From Eisenbergiella porci (GTDB taxonomy: Bacteria; Bacillota; Clostridia; Lachnospirales; Lachnospiraceae), in contig NZ_VUMI01000001.1 of assembly GCF_009696275.1 (NCBI RefSeq), positions 124,001-188,000 on the forward strand: a stretch of 64,000 nt of DNA, read 5' to 3'. Positions within the stretch are counted from its first letter, which is position 1. Each line of letters opens with the position of its first letter. Position numbers and translations under genes: made by a program. Under the pieces are notes generated by a model. The model worked only from the letters and a program-made list of their open reading frames with translations, had not been told where the DNA came from and ran no database searches. Positions 10,301 through 18,154 of this stretch are shown piece by piece.

Positions 10301-10630
10301 TTCAAGAGCCAGACGAGAAATCGCTCTCTGCTGTCCTGCTCCCTCTGTCATTGATTTTCGATTGAAAATTTCGTTCTGCGGATACCATTGTCTGATTTCC
10401 TCCGGAAGACTTTCCAGACAGGCATTTACTGTCATATTATCTGAAATCTGAATCTGTACTCCAGGGAAGCCTTTTCTTTTCTGATCATTAATCGTATTCA
10501 AATCCGTATCTATTGTAACAAATCGAATATATTGATTATCCGGCGCATCAAAAGGAAGCATATGCGCCACCCTGGCACATATCTCAGATCCGATACCTCC
10601 TATACCTATAATCACTGTCGGTGCTTTCAT
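7400..10630 (-). CDS. Tubulin/FtsZ-fold protein (Tubulin_2-like), 1076 residues
   Basis: The first 170 residues carry the GTPase signature of the tubulin/FtsZ superfamily: an N-terminal loop VIIGIGGIGSE at 6-16, TIDTDLNT at 39-46, and the phosphate loop SSLAGGTGSG at 146-155. This combination is typical of the large bacterial tubulin-like proteins (PF13809). Length is nearly three times that of FtsZ. The remaining 900 residues are largely helical, with Glu/Lys-rich stretches that look like coiled coil. The ATG has GGATAAGGAG directly upstream. The gene follows the vWA gene by 22 bp. GTP-dependent assembly is an inference from the fold; the partners and role are unknown. Confidence 0.85.
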   Translation of the reverse strand: MKAPTVIIGIGGIGSEICARVAHMLPFDAPDNQYIRFVTIDTDLNTINDQKRKGFPGVQIQISDNMTVNACLESLPEEIRQWYPQNEIFNRKSMTEGAGQQRAISRLALEYSIARRKLFPLCAVIDQLNELDLNSGRQPIEFYIISSLAGGTGSGIILPIALFIKDYIRKKTGDDLSICKGFLVLSSALEDSEITKLERKSLGANDYAAVKELNAFMKFADGDRIRYKNTRIDLEAGKANNRFDAYTYCFLFGMFNQNGKIRSFGELKDLVANAVYMQACSPIHDRNNSREDNTIKHITYKSIENGEKYLRRFGGIGCGELVYPYEKVKRYYALKWAAEVMEERWKEYDRKFYEKEKEQRRLRKAGRKYVQVERGTEYLKAIEMADQTDILAEDIRMSCRSEEGTFRWNDYLDALWREVQYRLEQEKKENEEKDEADENIFNYHLGEINTKIQGIWFSKSYRDVMQSNVEKCKEIITVYKRMEALVLAMGEATGERFGSFWCRLHSLTEEQPSYEMEYWLNTDGNFMHPNGVRYFLYQLQKEIGKRVEAEKEKIAKLQLGIQDLTKQDETQIKKKRKIFKQVYRKYSGSLKNLYDCAEHIAYKKVLEQCDGYVERLIKNYEYFYDNYNELLEEFKEECKLLEEEFQRTKGTIQAYVCVDQECRDKIFNMLHERQSFMQTGTVLSYRIFELMQNQIQNRSKSGDLSMQLKNHWVENLEREYSDILDMNILHAIDMEELCKNGRKSDAIRMKGWIEQVKKNLIAPFLQYSKESGEQQGISICCYNDELLNEHGYFKDVVRWLDDQESVHDSFYCSKYQLMFYRSFVGLDADEVLDYIHYDENKGEGGGDAFLSYQDTLDYMGKNAIHNAQITPHIDKGWHSYLNLPDSDLQYQKYKELEIAQAFLYAVLQKKFRHENNLENNKKDKYYYTVESDLVEFPNLMEFHRYLYENNWQVRRLNDELYRRIAEERAKQNNLVDNLIDNYEDGIFGILLQYFDEIELYKQDRFMYKLLLEAVWQLILMSREGESDVVSEDCRMKMKSEWDKIKDNDNKNNARLQSFIKVAESFFRENKIPNDEG

Positions 10631-10652
10631 CTCCTTATCCTCCCTGTGTCAA

Positions 10653-13340
10653 TTATCTTTCATCCTTAAACACTAATAGCATCTCATTTTTGTACTTATC
10701 AAACAAAGAAAACTGCAGTTCTTGACGAATCGTTTTATTTTCTTCAATAATTGGAGATCCCCCTATACGGAATCTGTTTTCATCAGAAAAGTCTTCACAG
10801 TTTAATAATTCCAATCCTCCTCCCAACAAATCCTTCTGAAGTTTCATATTAAAATCCCTTATGAATGGATCATTGTCTGACCTCGGTGCTTTATAAACCA
10901 AATTTACCTTTTTCCAACCGGGAACGAAAAGATGCATTCCACGCTTTAAATATACCCTTGTACTTTTTCTGCCATTTTTTGAAACTAAATATGTTTTATA
11001 ATTTGGAATATGATAGTCGCTTCTTACCCACAGTAAACACAGTAGTATCCAACTAATTATAAGGGTTATCAGAATAATTGCTATTATCTGAACCCCAAGA
11101 GGAACATTCTGTATCCCCATATTTTTTACAAGGTTAATTGTCTCTGTTGTTGCCTTCCTTGTATAACTTATTTCCATTGTTATGTTCACTTGATTTGTCA
11201 CCGGTTCTCCAAAAAACTTTCCCTTCTTTAAATAAAAATTTAAATCCTCACCAATTTCCAGGTATGGTGTCATCTGTTCAGGCTCTATACCTATTATTTT
11301 TACATTTAAATTTTTCCTCTTAATTCCCGTTAATTCCTGTCCATTACAAAAGTATTTCACTTCCACAGGTTCGTCCTGAAACATACGCATTACCCATCTT
11401 TTAAAGCACTCAGCTTCCGTTTCTACCGAAAGTTCAAATTCGTCTGACCGAATCTTAAGCCTGATATCCCCGGACATCAACTCATCCGGTTTTCCAATAC
11501 CGTAATCCCTTTTCCCGGTCAAATAGAAATCAGCTTCACTGGCAATATCATCTTTATCCGGATCCTTCAGCCCTATACGGAATCTCACCAGGCCATCATC
11601 CGAAATATCTAAAAACTCCGCCACAAAATCATCATCTCTTGATATACACTGAAGCTGTTCTATATCTTTCAACTCTTCAGTACCCAGATTTTCCCCATCC
11701 TGACGCAGTTGAAAAGCCGCTATTGAAGATTCGTCTTCCTGATGTTCAATCCAAATCTCTTCTTTACTGGCCAAAACAGCATCAACTGCCTTCCTCTTCC
11801 TCTGCACATCAAGACAGATTGTCTTCTGCTCATTCCAGGGAGTTCTGATTGTTAATTCATATTTTCCGACTTCAACAGAACATGAATATACAAAATCTTC
11901 CTGACTCCTCAACTCTATCCTTTGTGACTCCTCACCATCCCACGGTTTTAAATACACCTCAAAATTTTCAGGATAAAGCAAATCAAAAACTGCTTCATCA
12001 TCCTCAATCATTGTTTCAGTTTGCTTATTCACAAGAGTTAACTGAATATCCAACTGTCCCTCCTGAATGCATCTGTCTGTCCAGACCCCAATATCTGCAT
12101 CTGTCTCACATTCATTTAAATGTGCTACTTTCTCACCTTCCTGCTGATATTCAATTTTGACATCCACAGCCGGCTGATAATAAATATTTACAGTATCAAA
12201 GTCTGCCATATCATAGCTATAGACTCCATTTGTATTCTGTTCAGTACTGGAAAAAGTCTTAATTGCCCCCTTCAACTCCCGGTATTTAAATTCGACATCA
12301 TCATAATGTTTCGGCGCTATCTCATTATGCCCTTCTACATTCTCCTCCGCCTCCGGAATAGTATCAATTCCCGAAAACATTATCACATCTTTATCTCGGA
12401 CGTTTTTTCCGCTTTCTCCTGAAGGCTCAGAAGTTCTGTTTTTTTTATACTCTTCAAACGTAGTTTCTTTCCCTGCACTCTGCATAAATACAATTACACG
12501 CTCCATTGGAATACCCGCAGAAAATTCCAATCCTGTTGTTTCTGTCGAAACGTACTTTTTTTCAATGTCTTTATTTAAATATACTCTTTGGTAAATTTTA
12601 TTAATAACATCAGTAACATCCCTGATTATTTTGTCTTCATTCTTCTCACCATCAGACTCATTCGGAACATAAATCCGCTTATTCAGATTTTCATCAAGCT
12701 TTATTAACCCTTCCTCATTGCCGATCGGTACATAAGCAATTGAAATATTACTGTCCTCAGTAATCTTGTAAAGCTCACTTTGCAATCTCTCTTTTTTATC
12801 AGAATACTTCGGGAACACATTCTCAGGGTGGCTGAATGCACCATCGGTCAATATTACAATCCAGCAATCTTCCCCATCATCGTATTCCTTCAGCTCCTCA
12901 GCTGCAGCTTCCACTGCTTCAAAATAGGTCCATTCCGTAAATTTCAATTCACCCAGCACTTTATCTACGTAATCCATCTTGCTTCCGGTACTTTCCCACG
13001 AATTAGCCGATGCCTTTTCCGGAATCGGAAGCCCCGTCTTATAATCACCCATGACAAAAATTTTCAGTTTATCTTCTTCATTCATCATAGCAGCAAGAGC
13101 CCTGACCGCATAATCTGCCTCTACCCATCGGGTTACGGCCTGACTTGAGTTATCACTAAGATACATAGAGCTTGAATTATCATAAACCACATAAATTCTT
13201 TTTTTCTGTTCTTCTCCAACATTAGTATTTAAAGGAGACAATCCCGCCGCTAAGCTCTTATTTGTAATCAGGATGCAAAACAGTACTATAATGGTACATA
13301 TTTCACTAATTTTTTTCATCCTCTTCTCCCTTTTCATCAT
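10653..13340 (-). CDS. Membrane-anchored extracellular vWA-domain protein
   Basis: This 895-residue protein has a signal-like hydrophobic segment at about 13-32. A von Willebrand factor A domain follows, with an intact metal site: Asp54, Ser56 and Ser58 in DNSSS, a Thr near 138, and Asp166 in ILTDG. A long beta-rich extracellular region comes next. One membrane helix lies at about 745-771, followed by a 123-residue cytoplasmic tail. It can therefore bind a ligand outside and signal or anchor inside. It is the first gene of the five-gene module. Its start lies only 20 bp after an intrinsic terminator that closes the Agr-like locus. Confidence 0.87.
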   Translation of the reverse strand: MMKREKRMKKISEICTIIVLFCILITNKSLAAGLSPLNTNVGEEQKKRIYVVYDNSSSMYLSDNSSQAVTRWVEADYAVRALAAMMNEEDKLKIFVMGDYKTGLPIPEKASANSWESTGSKMDYVDKVLGELKFTEWTYFEAVEAAAEELKEYDDGEDCWIVILTDGAFSHPENVFPKYSDKKERLQSELYKITEDSNISIAYVPIGNEEGLIKLDENLNKRIYVPNESDGEKNEDKIIRDVTDVINKIYQRVYLNKDIEKKYVSTETTGLEFSAGIPMERVIVFMQSAGKETTFEEYKKNRTSEPSGESGKNVRDKDVIMFSGIDTIPEAEENVEGHNEIAPKHYDDVEFKYRELKGAIKTFSSTEQNTNGVYSYDMADFDTVNIYYQPAVDVKIEYQQEGEKVAHLNECETDADIGVWTDRCIQEGQLDIQLTLVNKQTETMIEDDEAVFDLLYPENFEVYLKPWDGEESQRIELRSQEDFVYSCSVEVGKYELTIRTPWNEQKTICLDVQRKRKAVDAVLASKEEIWIEHQEDESSIAAFQLRQDGENLGTEELKDIEQLQCISRDDDFVAEFLDISDDGLVRFRIGLKDPDKDDIASEADFYLTGKRDYGIGKPDELMSGDIRLKIRSDEFELSVETEAECFKRWVMRMFQDEPVEVKYFCNGQELTGIKRKNLNVKIIGIEPEQMTPYLEIGEDLNFYLKKGKFFGEPVTNQVNITMEISYTRKATTETINLVKNMGIQNVPLGVQIIAIILITLIISWILLCLLWVRSDYHIPNYKTYLVSKNGRKSTRVYLKRGMHLFVPGWKKVNLVYKAPRSDNDPFIRDFNMKLQKDLLGGGLELLNCEDFSDENRFRIGGSPIIEENKTIRQELQFSLFDKYKNEMLLVFKDER

Positions 13341-13360
13341 TTTGTTTTTTCCCCTCTTTG

Positions 13361-13400
13361 AAAAATGACACCAAAGGGCTTTTCCTCCCCTCTGATGTCA
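13361..13400 (-). terminator. Intrinsic terminator between agrD-like gene and vWA gene
   Basis: Positions 13388-13400 and 13366-13378 form a 13-bp stem with two G-U pairs and a 9-nt loop. It is followed on the minus strand by five T. The vWA start codon lies only 20 bp further on. Read-through or antitermination is therefore a plausible route from the quorum-sensing promoter into the vWA/tubulin operon. Confidence 0.8.
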
Positions 13401-13416
13401 CTCTGTCCATCTCTTC

Positions 13417-13578
13417 TTAGCTTCTTTTTCTTAATTGTCTGACGGTATCCAACAATTCTTTGCTTTCCTCCGGCTGATATCCTGTATATCTTGAGGTTGC
13501 AGAAACTGTAGTGATACCTATCATGTACACCACCAAAAGCAATCCCTGTAAAATATAATACCTTATCAACTTTCGCAT
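13417..13578 (-). CDS. agrD: AgrD-like autoinducer precursor peptide without cysteine
   Basis: The peptide has 53 residues from the ATG at 13578, which has GGAGGA six bases upstream. It overlaps the end of agrB by 13 bp. Layout follows AgrD: an amphipathic hydrophobic N-terminus (about 1-25), a short central segment SATSRYTGYQ, and a charged tail beginning PEESKELL. The canonical cysteine that forms the thiolactone is absent and there is no Cys anywhere. A Ser (SATSRYTGY) could form a lactone, as known for Staphylococcus intermedius AIP. Position beside agrB supports the call; the mature peptide is not determinable by eye. Confidence 0.75.
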   Translation of the reverse strand: MRKLIRYYILQGLLLVVYMIGITTVSATSRYTGYQPEESKELLDTVRQLRKRS

Positions 13579-14150
13579 AATAAATCCTCCCATGGTTTGC
13601 ACCATAAAATCAATAAAATTATTTCTGCCTGAGTCATACACAACTGTATTGACAATGCAGTACTTATCCTGCTGATACAGAAAGTTGTTATTTGCCAAAA
13701 TATCACAATGATCCAGGATTTCATCCGATTACGCTGCTTCCAGTCAGGAGGCAGACGTTTGTTTTTATTCTCTACAGGCACATATTTCCATATAACCCAA
13801 TTACCCAAAGAAAAAACCACAACTACCATACAAAAGAAAGCTTCAGGAACTACTATGACAGCCGTCAATGCCGTAATGACATATATCCCACAGGTCAATA
13901 TAAAACACCGTAACCTTGTAGAGGCATGATGTCCCCCAGTATAACTGCGTACAGTAATAAAGCATACGAGATAAAAAATCCCTCCCATTATATTATGAAG
14001 TAATACGGCAAGACCAAGAACACCGGCAACCGTAAGCACTGTGGAAATCAGCACATCTATTCCCACCTGATAAACTGCAGTCCTATCATCCGGCGTACCA
14101 TCATGAGATGCTAAAAAAACGGCAACGGCCAGGGATATTTTATCAATCAT
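13566..14150 (-). CDS. agrB: AgrB-like accessory gene regulator membrane endopeptidase
   Basis: The protein has about 195 residues with five to six hydrophobic segments. The AgrB signature RSYTGGHHASTRLRC places a His and a Cys eight residues later, which are the catalytic residues of the family. A loop PVENKNKRLP matches the conserved PxxNPNK region. AgrB removes the AgrD C-terminal tail and cyclises the peptide at the membrane. ATG 14150 and GTG 14156 are both possible starts, with AAGG upstream. The gene lies behind a promoter with paired direct repeats and just before the agrD-like gene, so it is probably autoinduced. Confidence 0.9.
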   Translation of the reverse strand: MIDKISLAVAVFLASHDGTPDDRTAVYQVGIDVLISTVLTVAGVLGLAVLLHNIMGGIFYLVCFITVRSYTGGHHASTRLRCFILTCGIYVITALTAVIVVPEAFFCMVVVVFSLGNWVIWKYVPVENKNKRLPPDWKQRNRMKSWIIVIFWQITTFCISRISTALSIQLCMTQAEIILLILWCKPWEDLLCES

Positions 14151-14192
14151 GTGCACATAACCTTCTCATATATTGTTTTTTAACTTTATTTA

Positions 14193-14253
14193 ATTATACT
14201 ACTGTCTTCCTTTCGTAAAAACGGTCATGTCATATTTGAGCTATAAATGTCAT
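14193..14253 (-). promoter_or_regulatory. Probable LytTR-regulated promoter of agrBD
   Basis: On the minus strand a perfect TATAAT lies at 14198-14193, about 40 bp before agrB. The -35 position (TTTTTA) is poor. Just upstream are two identical ATGACAT repeats at 14253-14247 and 14233-14227, 20 bp apart. AgrA-type LytTR regulators bind direct repeats about two helical turns apart beside a weak -35, which is the arrangement seen here. A third copy of ATGACAT stands at 16348-16342 in front of the regulator gene. Confidence 0.65.
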
Positions 14254-15572
14254 AATTTTACTGTTATTGGCAATAGAATCTTGATTTGAAACCAGTTTTC
14301 TTTTAACTGCTGCTGAAATATTCCACCGTATTTTTCGACTGTTAATTCAACGTTACGCAGTCCGATTCCATGCAGAGATTTATTTTTTTTCCTGCTCACC
14401 TTCTCTATAGCTTCCTGTAGTTTCTCGTTGTCCACCCAGTTTGCAATGTATAAGCATAAATTTCCGTACTCTTCATGAATTCTGACAATCAACTCTTTAT
14501 GATACTTATTTTTTTCTTCCGCTTCTATTGCATTATCCAGCAAATTACCTAATAAGGCACATACATCAAGAGGGTTCATCTCATTACCCGGAAGATACTC
14601 AATACTTTCTTTAACTGTAATCTGACATGCCCTCGCCTTCTCCAGTTTCATATTAAGCATCGCACCCCATATCGAATCGCGCATCTGCACAAATCCAGTG
14701 GAACTTCCCACCTCATCTGATAATCTATGTACTATCTCTTCTAAATAACGTTGTCCCTCTTTTACATCTCCGCAATCAAAATAATATTTAATCCCAAGAA
14801 GTTGATTCTTAATATCATGTCCTGTTCTTCGAATTATTTCATAACGTTCTAATTCATTTTGATATGAATGTTTTTGAATCTCCATCAATTCTATCATCAA
14901 CTGTTTTTCCCGGCTTTCTTTTTCCTTTTTCATTGCATAAATAAACAGATATAAAATCACATTGAACATCGCGAATATACCAATGATCAAAGAAATTAAC
15001 AAAGTCATATTTTTATTCATATGATAAGCTTGAACCAAATTCTGTAAAAGAAGGCAGAGCAGCACAATTGTAATAATTGGTATCAAAAAAATACCACCAT
15101 ATGTTATCTTTTTATCCCTTCCGGTAAATAACCTTCGTAATTTCAGGAAGCCATACATATAGCCCACCAGAATTACTTTTCCAACGACTAATAAAAGAAA
15201 TCGTTCAAATGTATCTGCTCTCATCCAACTGCTGATACCATTTTCAGTTAACAGATAACCCAGAGCCATGGAAATAATCGCGCTGCATATAAGTCCTAAA
15301 TTAAAAATAACAGCCCCCATCAGCCAGCTGTACCAAGGACCGCAAAGACACAAAATACCATAAAATACTACTATAAAAAGATCTAACAAAGTTGTCGGCC
15401 AAAAGAAAAATGAATTCCAGTCAGCTATTGCAATATTAAAAAACAAAAGCATAGCAGCCAGAAATGTACTACTCCACAGTTTGATTCCTTTATATTTATG
15501 ACAACAAAATCTGTTCAAAAACAGTATATACAAAATAGATTCCAGGGCATCAATTATTAATTCCAGCACCAT
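14250..15572 (-). CDS. AgrC-like sensor histidine kinase (GHKL)
   Basis: From the ATG at 15572 the protein has 440 residues; a TTG at 15590 is a less likely start. Six or so membrane helices fill residues 1-215, as in AgrC peptide sensors. The phosphoacceptor region reads RRTGHDIKNQLLGI. The ATP-binding domain has an N-box LLGNLLDNAIEAE and a glycine box HGIGLRNV. It starts two bases after the regulator gene ends, so the two are translationally coupled. It should sense the peptide made by the neighbouring agrB/agrD pair and phosphorylate the LytTR regulator. Confidence 0.9.
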   Translation of the reverse strand: MVLELIIDALESILYILFLNRFCCHKYKGIKLWSSTFLAAMLLFFNIAIADWNSFFFWPTTLLDLFIVVFYGILCLCGPWYSWLMGAVIFNLGLICSAIISMALGYLLTENGISSWMRADTFERFLLLVVGKVILVGYMYGFLKLRRLFTGRDKKITYGGIFLIPIITIVLLCLLLQNLVQAYHMNKNMTLLISLIIGIFAMFNVILYLFIYAMKKEKESREKQLMIELMEIQKHSYQNELERYEIIRRTGHDIKNQLLGIKYYFDCGDVKEGQRYLEEIVHRLSDEVGSSTGFVQMRDSIWGAMLNMKLEKARACQITVKESIEYLPGNEMNPLDVCALLGNLLDNAIEAEEKNKYHKELIVRIHEEYGNLCLYIANWVDNEKLQEAIEKVSRKKNKSLHGIGLRNVELTVEKYGGIFQQQLKENWFQIKILLPITVKL

Positions 15573-15573
15573 A

Positions 15574-16284
15574 TCAATTCCTGTCACCAATCATCCTGTT
15601 CAACATAATCATCTCTACAATATCCTTATATGACCCGCTAACAGGGATCTTATCTTTATTTTTCATTAGTATTACACAATGCCGATAGCTTTCTACGTAA
15701 TTGAGATTAACCATATAGCTCTGATGTACCTGCAAAAAATCAAAGCCTTTCAACTGTACTTCCAATTCTTTCAGCCTGTTTCTGATTACAACTTTATTCT
15801 CCTCAGTATAATAAAATGTAACATAATGTCCTGCATTACGTGCGTATATTATATTTCCCGGCTTTATTCTGCAGTCTTTTTTATTGTCTTTTACTATAAT
15901 TTCCTCATTCTTTTTTATAAAAACATTTTTTAAGATTTGAAAAGTTTCGTATAAATCCTCCTGCAAATGTTCCTTACGAATAAAAGCTCTTGGTTTAACA
16001 AAAATGGATGTTCGCATATATTGTTCATAAGCACTGATAAAAATGAACTCCTTGTCTATATACTTCTCTCTGAGTTTTTTTGCAAGTTCAACCCCAGATA
16101 ATTGTGGCATCAAAATATCAAGGAAATAAATATCAAAAACTTTGGATAGCGCCAGACACTGGTAGGGATCACTCATTGTGCTGACTTCCATATTTAGGCC
16201 GTTTAGAAGGGCTGTATGCTTGATCGTTTCCTTCAAAATTTTTAAAAATTTTATGTCATCATCAACTATAACAGCGGTAATCAT
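15574..16284 (-). CDS. AgrA-like LytTR response regulator
   Basis: This 236-residue protein has a receiver domain at 1-120, with acidic residues DDD at 8-10 and phosphoacceptor Asp56 in YFLDILMPQ. A LytTR DNA-binding domain follows at about 130-230, with the conserved LQVHQSYMVNL stretch. LytTR proteins bind direct repeats and recruit polymerase. It is the first gene of the sensing unit. The ATGACAT copy about 60 bp upstream may give positive feedback. The obvious target is the agrBD promoter and, by read-through, the vWA/tubulin genes. Confidence 0.92.
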   Translation of the reverse strand: MITAVIVDDDIKFLKILKETIKHTALLNGLNMEVSTMSDPYQCLALSKVFDIYFLDILMPQLSGVELAKKLREKYIDKEFIFISAYEQYMRTSIFVKPRAFIRKEHLQEDLYETFQILKNVFIKKNEEIIVKDNKKDCRIKPGNIIYARNAGHYVTFYYTEENKVVIRNRLKELEVQLKGFDFLQVHQSYMVNLNYVESYRHCVILMKNKDKIPVSGSYKDIVEMIMLNRMIGDRN

Positions 16285-16573
16285 TGGTTTGTTTTCATCC
16301 TTGTGTAATAGTATGGTATTGATTTAATCGTTGAAATTCAAATGTCATATCGAAAAAACATAGAGCTTTGTTCGTGTATTCAAGAAAACGGAAATGAAGA
16401 AATCATGCTTCTTTGATGTACAAGACAGTACAAATTCCAATCAAGGCCATTGAGCTGTTATAAATGTTAAACCATAGGCCTATCGCTAAGATTAATCGCC
16501 TCTTTCGAGGCGAAAATTCTTATTTTATAGTTGTTGGTTATTTACAACTATTCGAATGATTCTCTGACTAGGG

Positions 16574-16880
16574 CATCAGAACATCACCTGATGGGAAATG
16601 TTTACACCGATACGTAGAAAATTCCAGGCCAAGTAGTAGACAGAGAGCCCGTTCACATACTTATTGTTTAATATCCTGATACAAGTAAGGGTATTACGAT
16701 ACTGATGAGGAAAAGATCTGTTGTCAACCATTATGCCTTTTCAAATCTTTTCTTATCAGCATTTGCATAAACTGTTACGTAATATTCCCTGACTGAAAAA
16801 CCAGATAGGATTCAAGACTTTTATATACTTCATCTGGAAGCCGTCTGTAGTTCTCACCCAGTTGTTTCAGGAATTCTTCT
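16574..16880 (-). pseudogene. IS66-type transposase remnant
   Basis: Two conceptual fragments resemble IS66 TnpC. One reads GENYRRLPDEVYKSLESY (about 16860-16810). The other reads ILNNKYVNGLSVYYLAWNFL followed by RIGVNISHQVM (about 16675-16575). The latter matches the conserved KYVxxLPLYRQE...LSRQTM block. Frames are broken and no catalytic DDE core or terminal repeats are visible. The rest of 16285-17045 is AT-rich, without other coding signal apart from the ATGACAT site near 16345. The debris separates the Agr-like locus from the capsule locus. Confidence 0.6.
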
Positions 16881-17045
16881 TACGTGAGAAAAGGACTCAC
16901 AGATACCCCATAGGGAATCGATGAAAGGTTCACTTCTCGTCAAATTTCTCAACTTTTCCAACAATGTCTTGAACATGAGGGGTGAATCCTAGAACCTAGC
17001 TATTTATCTATCCATCTTCAATTTTCTCTCTTTCCCTTAATTTCT

Positions 17046-18131
17046 TTATACAGAATTATACTTATTAACTACACTATTAAAATAAACGGAAATTTCTGCA
17101 GCAAACTGCGACATATTATATTTAGACTTAGATAAATCAAGTGCATTTTGAGAATATAAGTCCAATAATTCCGGAGTATTTTCTAATTTTAATAAGGCTT
17201 CTTTCCAACTACCTGAATCATGTAACTTTGTGGTAATTCCAACCTTTTCTTGTTTAACATCAATAAAATTTGTAACCAAATCACTTATAAGAATTGGTTT
17301 ACCAGATGCGAGTGATTCCACTAAAACCGTAGCACCATTCGGTACATCATTAATCTTATTGATAGGAATCAAAACAGCTTTTGCGTTTGAATAGCCTTCT
17401 CTTAAAATTTCCTTTCGATGATTTCCTTTCGCCTCAATGAAAATAATATTTTCTGATGGATTAAGTTCCATTAGACGATCAATATGACTTCTGCTTGTGT
17501 ATATTCTCACTTTAATTGAAGTATCATTCACAGCTTCAATTAAAGTTTTGTAATCTCTATTTGTCCCACCACAGCCCATATAATATTCACATTTGCTGGA
17601 TTGATTACGAAACTCACTATACCAACGATAATCAGCTCCCCAATGAGCTACACCAAATTCAGTGCCTTTAGGTGCTTTTTCCACTGCAAACTTCATGAGA
17701 TTTTCACAAGGAAAAACTATCTTATCAAAATAACGGAAAACCAAAAACCTTTCTATAAATTTATAAACCTTTTTAATCTTAGAATCCACATATTTCGTAT
17801 TTAATGAAAAATGACAAAGCATAACTATTGGGCATTTAATTAACTTAAACTTTCTAATTAAAGCTAGTAAAATACAATGACGATCTATAGGATAATAAAT
17901 CATGTCATAATCTTTGGATTTACCGATACAGCGCAATTGAAGAAGAATATCGTTAATATGGTTGCCAAAGATTTTATAAAGAAATCTCCCCCTCACTTCA
18001 TTTGGATAAAGTAATTCAACATCATAACCCATATCTTTAAGTTCATGATAGCCAAAGTGAAGTGGAGAATACCGTTGTCCTATTTCTGTCTCGGAATTAA
18101 AATCATTATTTGAAATCTGCAAAATTCTCAT
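17046..18131 (-). CDS. Glycosyltransferase, probable GT4-like, last gene of capsule cluster
   Basis: This 361-residue soluble protein begins MRILQISNNDFN and has a two-domain GT-B layout. The C-terminal half contains the donor-binding pattern NGATVLVESLASGKPILIS, with the acidic residue expected for retaining GT4 enzymes. It should add one sugar to the lipid-linked repeat unit on the inner membrane face. The donor and acceptor cannot be told. It follows the acetyltransferase by 23 bp and closes the capsule operon. No convincing terminator is visible after it. Confidence 0.8.
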   Translation of the reverse strand: MRILQISNNDFNSETEIGQRYSPLHFGYHELKDMGYDVELLYPNEVRGRFLYKIFGNHINDILLQLRCIGKSKDYDMIYYPIDRHCILLALIRKFKLIKCPIVMLCHFSLNTKYVDSKIKKVYKFIERFLVFRYFDKIVFPCENLMKFAVEKAPKGTEFGVAHWGADYRWYSEFRNQSSKCEYYMGCGGTNRDYKTLIEAVNDTSIKVRIYTSRSHIDRLMELNPSENIIFIEAKGNHRKEILREGYSNAKAVLIPINKINDVPNGATVLVESLASGKPILISDLVTNFIDVKQEKVGITTKLHDSGSWKEALLKLENTPELLDLYSQNALDLSKSKYNMSQFAAEISVYFNSVVNKYNSV

Positions 18132-18154
18132 AAGGTATACCCCGTTCTTTATTA

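Noticed and set aside
7400-10630. Cell-division FtsZ
   Set aside because: The protein is about three times too long, has no FtsZ C-terminal peptide, and is not beside division genes. It belongs to the broader tubulin-like group.
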